Both the position numbers and the translations under genes were made by a program. From Kitasatospora sp. NBC_01246 (lineage in GTDB: Bacteria; Actinomycetota; Actinomycetes; Streptomycetales; Streptomycetaceae), in assembly GCF_036226505.1 (NCBI RefSeq), contig NZ_CP108484.1, positions 4,774,001 through 4,838,000 of the forward strand: DNA of 64,000 nucleotides, in the 5' to 3' direction. Below the pieces are notes generated by a model, which was not told the origin of the DNA, ran no database searches, and worked only from the letters and a program-made list of their open reading frames with translations. Numbering within the stretch: the stretch's first letter is position 1; every line of letters starts with the position of its first letter. Below are positions 36,698 through 44,905 of the stretch, piece by piece.

Positions 36698-37678
36698 ATG
36701 ACTTCATCCTCCCCTGCCGCCCCGCGAGGCAGGGAACGCCGCAAGCGTGACAGCCGGCTCGGCGACAAGATCTTCATGAACGCCGCCCGTGGGTCGGGCA
36801 TCCTGCTGCTGGTCATCATGGCCGCCATCGCAGGCTTCCTGACCTGGCGCGCGGGCATCGCGCTGAGCAAGAACGAGGGCAACTTCCTCACCACCTTCGA
36901 GTGGACGCCGGACGCCGCGAAGCCCGTCTTCGGCATCGCCGTCCTGGCGTTCGGCACCATCATCAGCGCGGCGCTCGCGATGGCGATCGCCGTCCCGGTG
37001 GCCATCGGGATCGCGCTGTTCATCTCGCACTACGCGCCGCGCCGGATCGCCCAGCCGTTCGCCTACCTGGTGGACCTGCTGGCCGCCGTGCCCAGCATCA
37101 TCTACGGCCTCTGGGGCGCGCTCTTCCTGGTGCCGCACCTCTACGGGCTGACCAGCTGGCTGGACGAGTACCTCGGCTGGACGTACGTCTTCGACCAGTC
37201 CCGGGTCGGCACCGTGCCGCGCACGCTGTTCACCGTGGGCATCCTGCTGGCCATCATGATCCTGCCGATCATCACCGCGGTGACCCGGGAGGTCTTCCGG
37301 CAGGTGCCGCGGATGCACGAGGAGGCGGCGCTCGCGCTCGGCGCGACCCGCTGGGAGATGATCCGCACCGCGGTGCTGCCGTTCGGCCGCCCCGGCATCA
37401 TCTCGGCCTCGATGCTCGGCCTCGGCCGTGCGCTCGGCGAGACCATCGCGGTCGCGGTGGTGCTCTCCTCCAACAACGTCCTCTCGCTCCACCTGCTCGA
37501 CCCGGGCGGTGGCACCTTCGCGCAGAACATCGCGCTGAAGTTCGCCGAGGCCCAGCCCTTCGGCCGGGACGCGCTGATGGCCTCCGGCCTCGTCCTGTTC
37601 GTGATCACCCTCGTGGTGAACGGTGCCGCGCGGCTGATCGTCGCCCGCCGCAAGGAGTACTCGGGGGCCAACGCATGA
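36698..37678 (+). CDS. pstC: Phosphate ABC permease PstC
   Basis: A 326-residue inner-membrane permease with six transmembrane segments and the EAA loop (EEAALALGATRWEMIRTAVLP) that contacts PstB. After a charged N-terminus (GRERRKRDSRLGDKI) the first segment starts near residue 30. The stop overlaps the pstA start (ATGA). Confidence 0.96.
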   Translation: MTSSSPAAPRGRERRKRDSRLGDKIFMNAARGSGILLLVIMAAIAGFLTWRAGIALSKNEGNFLTTFEWTPDAAKPVFGIAVLAFGTIISAALAMAIAVPVAIGIALFISHYAPRRIAQPFAYLVDLLAAVPSIIYGLWGALFLVPHLYGLTSWLDEYLGWTYVFDQSRVGTVPRTLFTVGILLAIMILPIITAVTREVFRQVPRMHEEAALALGATRWEMIRTAVLPFGRPGIISASMLGLGRALGETIAVAVVLSSNNVLSLHLLDPGGGTFAQNIALKFAEAQPFGRDALMASGLVLFVITLVVNGAARLIVARRKEYSGANA

Positions 37679-38751
37679 GCGCCGCGACCACGTCCGTTCC
37701 GGCGGACACCCGCCCGGTCGGCCGCCCGCTGACCTCCAACCGCCTGCCCAGGTGGACCCCGGCCGCCGTCGCCGCCGGCTCGATCGCGCTCGGCTGCGGG
37801 ATCGGCGCGGTCGGCGGGCTGGAGAGCCACCTGCAGTGGGGCCTCATCTCGGCGCTGCTGTTCCTGGGGATCAGCTACGGGCTCGCCGCCCGGGTCGAGG
37901 GCCGCCGCCAGGCCAAGGACCGCTTCGCCACCTCGGTGGTCTGGGTCGCCTTCATCCTGGCCGTGGTGCCGCTGGCCGCGCTCACCATCTACACCGTCCA
38001 GCAGGGCGCGGAGGTGGTGAACGGCAACTTCCTGACGCACTCGATGAAGGGCGTCCGCTACTCGGGCCCCGGCGGCGGCATCTACCACGCGCTGATCGGC
38101 ACCATCGAGCAGGTCCTGCTGGCCACCGCGATGGCCGCCCCGATCGGTCTGCTGACCGCCGTCTACCTGGTCGAGTACGGCCGGGGCCGGCTCGCCAAGG
38201 CGGTCACCTTCTTCGTCGACGTCATGACGGGTGTCCCGTCGATCGTCGCCGGTCTGTTCATCCTGTCCCTGTGGAACATCGCCCTCGGCTTCTCCTACTC
38301 GGGCTTCTCGGGCTCCCTCGCGCTGGCGATCCTGATGATGCCGGTCGTGGTCCGTTCCACCGAGGAGATGCTGAAGCTCGTCCCGAACGAGCTGCGCGAG
38401 GCGTCGTACGCCCTCGGCGTGCCGAAGTGGAAGACCATCCTGCGGATCGTCCTCCCCACCGCGATCGGCGGCATCACCACCGGTCTGATGCTCGCGGTCG
38501 CCCGCATCACGGGCGAGACCGCCCCGGTGATGATGCTGGTCTTCGGCGCGGACTTCATCAACAGTGACCCGTTCAACGGGCCGCAGCAGTCGCTGCCGAT
38601 GTACATCTGGCAGCAGTACGCGGTGGTGAACAACGACTACGGCTACGCCCGTGCCTGGGGCGCGGCGCTGGTGCTGATCGCCTTCGTGATGGGGCTCAAC
38701 CTCATCGCCCGGGGCATCGCACGCTGGCGTTCGCCCAAGGGCGGACGCTGA
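37675..38751 (+). CDS. pstA: Phosphate ABC permease PstA
   Basis: A 358-residue permease, partner of PstC. Two extra hydrophobic segments occur in the first 80 residues, longer than the E. coli form. The EAA loop is LREASYALGVPKWKTILRIVL, followed by GETAPVMMLVFGA. The ATG overlaps the pstC stop by four bases, indicating translational coupling. Confidence 0.96.
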   Translation: MSAATTSVPADTRPVGRPLTSNRLPRWTPAAVAAGSIALGCGIGAVGGLESHLQWGLISALLFLGISYGLAARVEGRRQAKDRFATSVVWVAFILAVVPLAALTIYTVQQGAEVVNGNFLTHSMKGVRYSGPGGGIYHALIGTIEQVLLATAMAAPIGLLTAVYLVEYGRGRLAKAVTFFVDVMTGVPSIVAGLFILSLWNIALGFSYSGFSGSLALAILMMPVVVRSTEEMLKLVPNELREASYALGVPKWKTILRIVLPTAIGGITTGLMLAVARITGETAPVMMLVFGADFINSDPFNGPQQSLPMYIWQQYAVVNNDYGYARAWGAALVLIAFVMGLNLIARGIARWRSPKGGR

Positions 38752-38819
38752 GCGCCCGACTGACGTACGACCCAGAATTCATTAGCGGCCCCCGGCCGCG
38801 GGCGAGAGAAGTAACGATC

Positions 38820-39596
38820 ATGGCCAAGCGCATCGACGTCAGCGGACTGTCCGCCTTCTACGGCACCACCAAGGCCATCGAGGACATCTCGATGAGCATC
38901 GAGCCCCGCTCGGTGACGGCCTTCATCGGCCCCTCGGGCTGCGGCAAGTCCACCTTCCTGCGGACCCTCAACCGGATGCACGAGGTGATCCCCGGCGCCC
39001 GTGTCGAGGGCAAGGTGCTCCTGGACGACGAGAACCTCTACGGCTCGCACGTCGACCCGGTCGCCGTCCGCCGGGCGGTCGGCATGGTGTTCCAGCGGCC
39101 GAACCCGTTCCCGACGATGTCGATCTACGACAACGTGATCGCCGGGCTGAAGCTCGCGGGCGTCCGCAAGAAGTCCGTCCTGGACGGCGTGGTGGAGAAG
39201 TCCCTCAAGGGCGCCAACCTGTGGAACGAGGTCAAGGACCGGCTGAACAAGCCGGGTGCCGGCCTCTCCGGCGGTCAGCAGCAGCGCCTCTGCATCGCCC
39301 GCGCCATCGCGGTCGAGCCGCAGGTCCTGCTGATGGACGAGCCCTGCTCGGCGCTCGACCCGATCTCCACCCTCGCCATCGAGGACCTGATCGGCGAGCT
39401 GAAGTCCCAGTTCACGATCGTGATCGTGACGCACAACATGCAGCAGGCGGCCCGCGTCAGCGACCGCACCGCCTTCTTCAACCTCGCCGGGGTCGGCCAG
39501 CCGGGCAAGCTGATCGAGCTGGACGACACCCAGCGGATCTTCTCCAACCCGTCCGTGCAGGCGACCGAGGACTACATCTCCGGCCGCTTCGGCTAG
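38820..39596 (+). CDS. pstB: Phosphate ABC ATPase PstB
   Basis: A 258-residue ABC ATPase: Walker A GPSGCGKST, signature LSGGQQQRL, Walker B VLLMDEPCSALDP, and the switch histidine in IVIVTHNMQQA. PstB hydrolyses ATP to drive phosphate import. It starts 68 bases after pstA with its own ribosome site (GAGAGAAG). Confidence 0.97.
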   Translation: MAKRIDVSGLSAFYGTTKAIEDISMSIEPRSVTAFIGPSGCGKSTFLRTLNRMHEVIPGARVEGKVLLDDENLYGSHVDPVAVRRAVGMVFQRPNPFPTMSIYDNVIAGLKLAGVRKKSVLDGVVEKSLKGANLWNEVKDRLNKPGAGLSGGQQQRLCIARAIAVEPQVLLMDEPCSALDPISTLAIEDLIGELKSQFTIVIVTHNMQQAARVSDRTAFFNLAGVGQPGKLIELDDTQRIFSNPSVQATEDYISGRFG

Positions 39597-39657
39597 ACCG
39601 CCCGGAGCCAGAGCTGCTTCGTGGTGCTGCATGGCGGTGCCGCCGCGAAGTATGAGG

Positions 39658-39692
39658 AAGGGCCCGCCCCCGAGACGTGGGGGCGGGCCCTT
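39658..39692. terminator. Bidirectional terminator between pstB and pit
   Basis: A perfect 14-pair stem (AAGGGCCCGCCCCC and its complement) with loop GAGACGT. A TT follows on the plus side. It ends both convergent transcripts. Confidence 0.88.
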
Positions 39693-39729
39693 GCCATGTC
39701 CGCCGTCGCGTCCTGCCCGGCCCGGGGCG

Positions 39730-40725
39730 TCAGCCCCAGAACAGGTGGACGAACCAGTACATCAGCGCCGCGACGATCGCCGCGGCCGGCATCGTGATGA
39801 ACCAGCCGAGCACGATGTTCTTCGCGACGCCCCAGCGGACCGCGCGGATCCGCTTGGTGGCGCCCACGCCCATGATCGCCGAGGTGATCACGTGGGTGGT
39901 GGAGATCGGCGCCTTGAAGACGAACGAGGTGATGTACATGACCGTCGAGGCGGTGGCCTCGGCGGCGAAGCCCTGCGGCGGGTCCAGCTCGATGATCTTG
40001 CGGCCGAGGGTCCGCATGATCCGCCAGCCGCCCGCGTAGGTGCCCAGCGAGAGCATCGTGGCGCAGGAGATCTTCACCCAGACCGGGATGTCACTGCTGT
40101 CGTGGTGGCCCGAGATGGTGAGCGCCATGACCACGATGCCCATGGTCTTCTGGGCGTCCTGCAGACCGTGCGCGAGGGCCATGGCGGCGGCCGAGGCGGT
40201 CTGCGCGACCCGGAAGTTGCGCTTGGCGCGGTGCGGGTTGGCCCGCCGGAAGATCCACAGGATCGCCAGCATGACGAGGTAGCCGCCGACCAGGCCGACG
40301 ATCGGCGAGACGATCATCGGGATGACGATCTTGTCGAGGACGCCGCCCCAGATCACCTCGGTGCCGCCGGCCAGGGCCGCCCCGACCATGCCGCCGAACA
40401 GCGCGTGGGAGGAGGAGGACGGCAGGCCGAAGTACCAGGTGACCAGGTTCCAGGCGATCGCGCCGACGAGGGCGGCGAACAGGATCGCCATGCCCTGGTT
40501 GCCGGTCGGGGTGGCGATGATGCCCTTGGAGACGGTGTGCGCCACGCCGCTGCCGAGGAAGGCGCCGGCCAGGTTCATCACCGCGGCCATCGCGAGCGCG
40601 GCCCGCGGGGTGAGGGCCCGGGTGGAGACCGAGGTGGCGATGGCGTTCGCGGAGTCGTGGAAGCCGTTGGTGTAGGTGAAGAAGAACGCAACGCCGAGGA
40701 CGGCGATGAGTGCAGCCAGGTCCAC
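39730..40725 (-). CDS. pit: Low-affinity inorganic phosphate transporter (Pit)
   Basis: A 331-residue PiT-family transporter with about ten membrane segments. The duplicated family signature is visible as YTNGFHDSANAIATSV in the N-terminal half and the looser LAHGLQDAQKTMGIVV with APISTTHVITSAIMGVG in the C-terminal half. It imports metal-phosphate with protons when phosphate is plentiful, complementing the Pst system on the other strand. The GTG start lies five bases after the stop of the DUF47 gene, so they form one operon. Confidence 0.94.
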   Translation of the reverse strand: MDLAALIAVLGVAFFFTYTNGFHDSANAIATSVSTRALTPRAALAMAAVMNLAGAFLGSGVAHTVSKGIIATPTGNQGMAILFAALVGAIAWNLVTWYFGLPSSSSHALFGGMVGAALAGGTEVIWGGVLDKIVIPMIVSPIVGLVGGYLVMLAILWIFRRANPHRAKRNFRVAQTASAAAMALAHGLQDAQKTMGIVVMALTISGHHDSSDIPVWVKISCATMLSLGTYAGGWRIMRTLGRKIIELDPPQGFAAEATASTVMYITSFVFKAPISTTHVITSAIMGVGATKRIRAVRWGVAKNIVLGWFITMPAAAIVAALMYWFVHLFWG

Positions 40726-40730
40726 GGGGG

Positions 40731-41351
40731 TCAGGACTCCTTGACGGCGATGGTCTCCACCGTGTTGGCGACGTGCTCGAACGCGTCCGCCGCCTCCTCA
40801 AGGACGTCCACGACCTGCTTGAGCTTGAGCACCTCGATGGCGTCGTACTGGCCGGAGAACAGGTGGGCGAGCAGCTTGCGGTGGATCTGGTCGGCCTGGT
40901 TCTCCAGCCGGTTGACCTCGATCCAGTACTCGGTGAGGTTGGACATGGTGCGCAGGTTCGGCATCGCCTCGGCGGTGAGCTCGGCGGCGCGCGCCAGCAC
41001 CTCGATCTGCTGTTCGATGCCCTTGGGCAGGGTCTGGATGTCGTAGAGGACGACCAGGTCGACGGCCTCCTCCATGAAGTCCATGATGTCGTCCAGCGAC
41101 GAGGCGAGGCTGTAGATGTCCTCGCGGTCGAAGGGCGTGATGAACGACGAGTTCAGCTGGTGGAAGACCGCATGGGTGGTGTCGTCCCCGGCGTGCTCGG
41201 CGGCGCGCATGCGCTCGACGATCTCCGCGCGGGCCGACACGTCTGATCCCAGCAGCTCCAGCAGGAGCTTCGATCCCACGACGAGGTTCTCCGCGGCCGC
41301 GGCGAACATGTCGTAGAAACTCGTCTCCTTCGGGGTCAGGCTAAAACGCAC
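40731..41351 (-). CDS. DUF47 (PhoU-like) protein
   Basis: A 206-residue helical protein starting VRFSLTPKE. Acidic metal-binding motifs typical of PhoU/DUF47 occur as EHAGDDTTHAVF and DREDIYSLASSLDDIMDFMEE. DUF47 genes nearly always precede pit genes and are thought to regulate the transporter. The GTG at 41351 has GGAGA eight bases upstream. Confidence 0.92.
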   Translation of the reverse strand: MRFSLTPKETSFYDMFAAAAENLVVGSKLLLELLGSDVSARAEIVERMRAAEHAGDDTTHAVFHQLNSSFITPFDREDIYSLASSLDDIMDFMEEAVDLVVLYDIQTLPKGIEQQIEVLARAAELTAEAMPNLRTMSNLTEYWIEVNRLENQADQIHRKLLAHLFSGQYDAIEVLKLKQVVDVLEEAADAFEHVANTVETIAVKES

Positions 41352-41767
41352 GGAAATCTCCGATGTGCGGGGTAGGGACTGAACGATGCTAGGTGCAACC
41401 AAGCGCAATTGCGCAAACGGGGTGGTGCGAGGGGAGGCGGATCCTCCGCTTCCGTTTGGTCGCCGTAGTGGTGCACCCGGCCCGCACACCCATGTGCGGA
41501 CGTGAGCCCCCAGTCTGACGGAACCTCGCGCGGTTTGCCCCTGCCGTGCGCGCGGAACAGCGGGGTGTGGCCCGGACGGGGGAACCACCCTCCGGCCCGG
41601 CCCCGGGGCCCGGCCGGACCCCGCCCGGAGCCCGTCCGGAGCCCGTCCGGGGCCGCTCTGGGGCCCCTCTGGGCCGTGGACCGCGCCGGAGGAACACCAC
41701 GACCGGCCCCGGTGTTGGACACTGGAGGCCGACGCAGCCACCCAGGCATCCAGACGAAGGCGGGCCG
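41352..41767. other. Divergent regulatory region with short direct repeats
   Basis: About 415 bases between the DUF47/pit operon and the CsoR gene. No credible gene. Near 41630-41655 the phrase GGAGCCCGTCC is repeated head to tail, inside a run of similar GGCCCC/CCGGAC motifs. I see no clear CsoR operator or PHO box. Confidence 0.4.
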
Positions 41768-42172
41768 ATGACCACGACGGAAGCGCGCACCGACCCGGAC
41801 CAGGCGCCGGGGGGCGAGCCGCACGGCACCGCCGCCGGGCCGGCCGCTCCGGAGGCGCCCGCACAGCACGGTGGGCACGGCGGACACGGTCCGCACGGGT
41901 ACAGCGCCCAGAAGGACGCCCACCTCAAGCGCCTGCGCCGGATCGAGGGCCAGATCCGCGGCCTCCAGCGGATGGTCGACGAGGACGTCTACTGCATCGA
42001 CGTGCTGACCCAGGTGTCGGCCGGTACCAAGGCCCTGCAGTCCTTCGCGCTGTCCCTGCTGGAGGAGCACCTGCGGCACTGCGTCGCCGCGGCCGCCGAG
42101 GAGGGCGGCGCCGAGCTGGACGCCAAGGTGGCGGAGGCCACCGCTGCGATCGGCCGGCTGCTGCGCAGCTAG
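41768..42172 (+). CDS. CsoR/RcnR-family metal-sensing repressor
   Basis: A 134-residue protein: a His/Gly-rich N-terminus (QHGGHGGHGPHG) followed by the all-helical CsoR domain (HLKRLRRIEGQIRGLQRMVDE). Metal ligands are Cys in DVYCIDVL, and His and Cys in EEHLRHCVAA, the C-H-C set of copper-sensing CsoR proteins. Such repressors release DNA when Cu(I) binds. No copper transporter gene is adjacent. The His-rich tail could hold extra metal. Confidence 0.88.
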   Translation: MTTTEARTDPDQAPGGEPHGTAAGPAAPEAPAQHGGHGGHGPHGYSAQKDAHLKRLRRIEGQIRGLQRMVDEDVYCIDVLTQVSAGTKALQSFALSLLEEHLRHCVAAAAEEGGAELDAKVAEATAAIGRLLRS

Positions 42173-42194
42173 CCCCTCGGCCGGGGGCGGGGGT

Positions 42195-42494
42195 CTAGGA
42201 GCTGCCCTGGCGGCCGGTTCCGGGGCCCGCCGCGGGCCCGGCTCCGGAGCGTCGGCCGGCGCGTCCGGGCGCCCGCTCCTGGGGCGTCCGGTGCCCCGCC
42301 TCCGACGGCCGGTCGGCGGCCGCGGCGCCGTCGGGCCGGTCCAGCAGCAGCACCTCGTCGATCCGCTCCGGCGGGAGCCGGTCGCCGTCGCTGGCCGTGG
42401 CGGCGATCATCAGCTCGCCGGCCAGGTCGATCTCGTCGAGGGCCGCGTCCTCGTGGCCGCCGCTGCGGCCGCCCGTGGACGACACCACCTGCAC
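42195..42494 (-). CDS. Small conserved hypothetical protein
   Basis: About 99 residues. The core ALDEIDLAGELMIAATASDGD-type stretch followed by LPPERIDEVL resembles a small protein I recall from many streptomycetes near this locus; no function is known. The C-terminal half is low-complexity (RAGRRSGAGPAAGPGTG). The start is taken as GTG at 42494, after GAAGGG. It is convergent with the CsoR gene, with only 22 bases between the stops. Confidence 0.6.
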   Translation of the reverse strand: MQVVSSTGGRSGGHEDAALDEIDLAGELMIAATASDGDRLPPERIDEVLLLDRPDGAAAADRPSEAGHRTPQERAPGRAGRRSGAGPAAGPGTGRQGSS

Positions 42495-42660
42495 CACCCC
42501 TTCAGCGCCTCGCCAGCCCGGGCGGCAGCCACCCGATGTCCAGCCTAGGCACTTCGCAGCCCGTCCACATGGCACGGACGGGCCATCTCGGCGCCGCCGA
42601 AACGGGTGGGCCGCGCTGCCCGGGGTGGCCCACCCGATCCGGCGGCGTCCCCGCCGCCGG

Positions 42661-43566
42661 CTACTTCGGGCTTTCCGTGGGCTTCATCGCGTAGATGTCG
42701 GCGGCGGGCGGCTCGGCCGCCTCCACCGGTTTGCCGAAGTCCGACAGTGTGGTGGTCGACGTCACCTTCACCTGGTCCTTCGCCTCCTTGGACCCGGCCA
42801 CGCCGGCGAAGGTGAAGATCTCGACCACCTTGTGCAGCCGCCCCTGCTCGTCCAGCCAGGCGTCGTACGGGACGTCCTTGACCGTGAAGGTCTGGGAGCC
42901 CATCCGCAGGCCGTCCCCGCCCCGGCCGCCGGTCGCGTCCGCGGCCTTGGCGAGGTCCAGGGTGCCCCGGTAATGCTTCAGCGGGACCCCGTCGACGGTC
43001 TCGGTGCCGACCAGGTCCGCCTTCTGCGCCCCGCGCAGCGCACCCGCGGCGGAGGCCGGTTCGGTGGCGCCGCTGCTGACCAGGTTGCCGTCCGGCAGCT
43101 GGCGCACGTCGAGCTTGACCCACTTGCCCTCGGGCACCTTGGCGCCGCTGTTCTGCAGGTAGACGCTGCCCGGCAGGACCACCTCGACGATCTTCCCGGT
43201 GGTCGCCGCGCCGGGTGGCACCGCGACCTCCAGCCGCCCGATCCGCTTCACGTAGTCGTAGCCGCCGGTGCCGGTGAAGACGGCTTTCTTCTCGGCCGAC
43301 TCGGTGACCAGTTCGGTCGCGGTGTGCGCGGAGCCCGTCCGGCCGGTGATGTCGGCGGCGCTGCGGACGGCCGTCACCGGGTCGGCGGAGAGCCGGTCGG
43401 CGCCCGCCTTCTGGTCGGCCGAGCCGCCGGAGTCGGCGGTGGCGCCCGAGCAGCCGGCCAGCCCGGCGAGCGCGGCGGCGAGCACGGCGGCGCCGGCCGC
43501 CGAGCGCAGGTGGGGCAGTGGGCGACCGTGCCGCCGGCCGCTGCGCTGCTGGTCGGTCATCTTCAT
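42661..43566 (-). CDS. Putative lipoprotein (LppX/LolA-like fold possible)
   Basis: A 301-residue exported lipoprotein: basic N-terminus, hydrophobic core and lipobox LAGC-S near residue 39. The mature part is beta-rich, with repeated strands (VEVVLPGSVYLQNSG, GKWVKLDVRQLPDG, VDGVPLKHYRGTLDL, VPYDAWLDEQGRLHKVVEIF), the pattern of LppX/LprG-type lipid carriers. The exact family is uncertain. No obvious partner gene adjoins. Confidence 0.75.
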   Translation of the reverse strand: MKMTDQQRSGRRHGRPLPHLRSAAGAAVLAAALAGLAGCSGATADSGGSADQKAGADRLSADPVTAVRSAADITGRTGSAHTATELVTESAEKKAVFTGTGGYDYVKRIGRLEVAVPPGAATTGKIVEVVLPGSVYLQNSGAKVPEGKWVKLDVRQLPDGNLVSSGATEPASAAGALRGAQKADLVGTETVDGVPLKHYRGTLDLAKAADATGGRGGDGLRMGSQTFTVKDVPYDAWLDEQGRLHKVVEIFTFAGVAGSKEAKDQVKVTSTTTLSDFGKPVEAAEPPAADIYAMKPTESPK

Positions 43567-43717
43567 CCTCGCGACAACCCCCTCGGGCCCCGACTGCCCC
43601 GCCGGCCACCACCACCGGGTGGGCAGAGCTCTTTCCGGGCAAACGAGTTGGGCATCGAAGGGTTACGCGGCACCGGCGCACGGCGGGCGTCGCGCGCTGG
43701 GTCCCGGGCGCGTTACG

Positions 43718-43924
43718 GTGAAGCACGTGCACAGTGAGCTGCCGGCCGAGCCCGGCACCGCCCGGATGCCCGAGCACCGCGTCGAGATCGGCGAGCGCGG
43801 TTCCTTCTGCTTCGCGACCTGCGCGTGCGGCTGGTTCTCACCGGCCCGCCGTTCCCGGGACCTGACCAGACGCGAGGCCGCCGACCACCTGGCCGGGAAC
43901 GGCACCGGCCGGACGACGGTCTAG
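43718..43924 (+). CDS. Small cysteine-containing conserved protein
   Basis: A 68-residue protein starting VKHVHSELPAEPG. It has a compact motif FCFATCACGWFSPARR, with C-x3-C-x-C, followed by a basic helix (RRSRDLTRREAADHLAG). I recall similar 65-70 residue streptomycete proteins without assigned function; a metal- or nucleic-acid-binding role is a guess. The stop TAG lies inside the first unit of a 22-base tandem repeat. Confidence 0.62.
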   Translation: MKHVHSELPAEPGTARMPEHRVEIGERGSFCFATCACGWFSPARRSRDLTRREAADHLAGNGTGRTTV

Positions 43925-43980
43925 CGCCGGCCGGACGACGGTCTGGCGCCGGCCGGACGACGGTCTGGCGCCGGCCGGAC
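43907..43980. repeat. 22-bp tandem repeat, about 3.4 copies
   Basis: The unit GGCCGGACGACGGTCTGGCG plus CC is repeated at 43907, 43929 and 43951 with a partial fourth copy. The first copy has A for G at one position, creating the TAG stop of the preceding gene. Confidence 0.9.
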
Positions 43981-44001
43981 GCGGCCTCGACGGTCCCGCC
44001 G

Positions 44002-44712
44002 CTAGGCCGCGAGGTCGGACTCCGGCGGCTGCTCGCCGGACGTCACGGTGCCGCCCGTCCGCCCCCGTCGGCCGCCGCGCGGGCGGTTGCCGGACTGCGG
44101 TGCCCGGATCAGCGGGGCGGCGGCGGTGCGGCTCAGCGCGTGGCAGAGCGGGACCAGCACGGCCATCGCGATCGGCGCCAGCAGCAGGACCACCGCGGTG
44201 GCGAGCGCGAAGCCGCCGATCACGTCGGTGGGGTAGTGGACGCCCATGTACATCCGGCAGAAGCCCTGCAGCAGCGCGAGGCCGCCGGCGATCCAGCCCA
44301 GCCGCCGGTTCACCAGGAACAGGGCCACCGCGATGCCCATCGACATCGTCGAGTGGTCGCTCACGAAGGAGTGGGTGCCCTCCTTGCCCTCCACCAGCAC
44401 GTCGAGCCCGGCATGGTCGACGAACGGCCGCGGGCGGTTGACGATGGCGGCGATCGGCAGGTTCGCCAGCTCGGCCAGTGCGACCGCGAGCGGCGCCCAG
44501 AGCAGGCCGGCGACGGCCACCGGGGCGTCCGGGCGGCGTCGCGCCTGGAGCCAGCCGACCAGCCCCAGCAGGGCCAGGCCGATCAGGATGCCGTACTCGC
44601 CGATCCAGGAGACCGAGTGGTCCAACCACTGCGGGGAGCGCTTGGCCAGGCCGTTGACGGCGTAGAGCAGTCCGAGGTCGGGGTTGGTCGTGTCGGCAAG
44701 CGGCGTCGACAC
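44002..44712 (-). CDS. PAP2 superfamily membrane phosphatase
   Basis: A 236-residue protein with five or six membrane segments and the three PAP2 motifs: a motif-1 variant ending NRPRPF, motif 2 SFVSDHSTMS (with the catalytic His) and motif 3 RMYMGVHYPTDVIGG. PAP2 enzymes remove phosphate from lipid pyrophosphates such as undecaprenyl-PP or phosphatidate. The C-terminal 40 residues are basic and cytoplasmic. The GTG at 44712 follows AGGAGGTGCG. Confidence 0.9.
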   Translation of the reverse strand: MSTPLADTTNPDLGLLYAVNGLAKRSPQWLDHSVSWIGEYGILIGLALLGLVGWLQARRRPDAPVAVAGLLWAPLAVALAELANLPIAAIVNRPRPFVDHAGLDVLVEGKEGTHSFVSDHSTMSMGIAVALFLVNRRLGWIAGGLALLQGFCRMYMGVHYPTDVIGGFALATAVVLLLAPIAMAVLVPLCHALSRTAAAPLIRAPQSGNRPRGGRRGRTGGTVTSGEQPPESDLAA

Positions 44713-44905
44713 GCCGCACCTCCTTCTGGTTCCGCAGCACCTGTTCGATCCGGCCGTGGCCCGCCGTCCCCGCCCTGTTCAGGGAGCTGACGTGGAGCCA
44801 ACGAACACAACGTCATAACCGGTGCACAGCGTTCCACGGAAACGCGCGGTTATGGAAACTTGACTCAGCGTCCACAGCGCACTCACACCCGGCGGCCCGG
44901 AGGGT

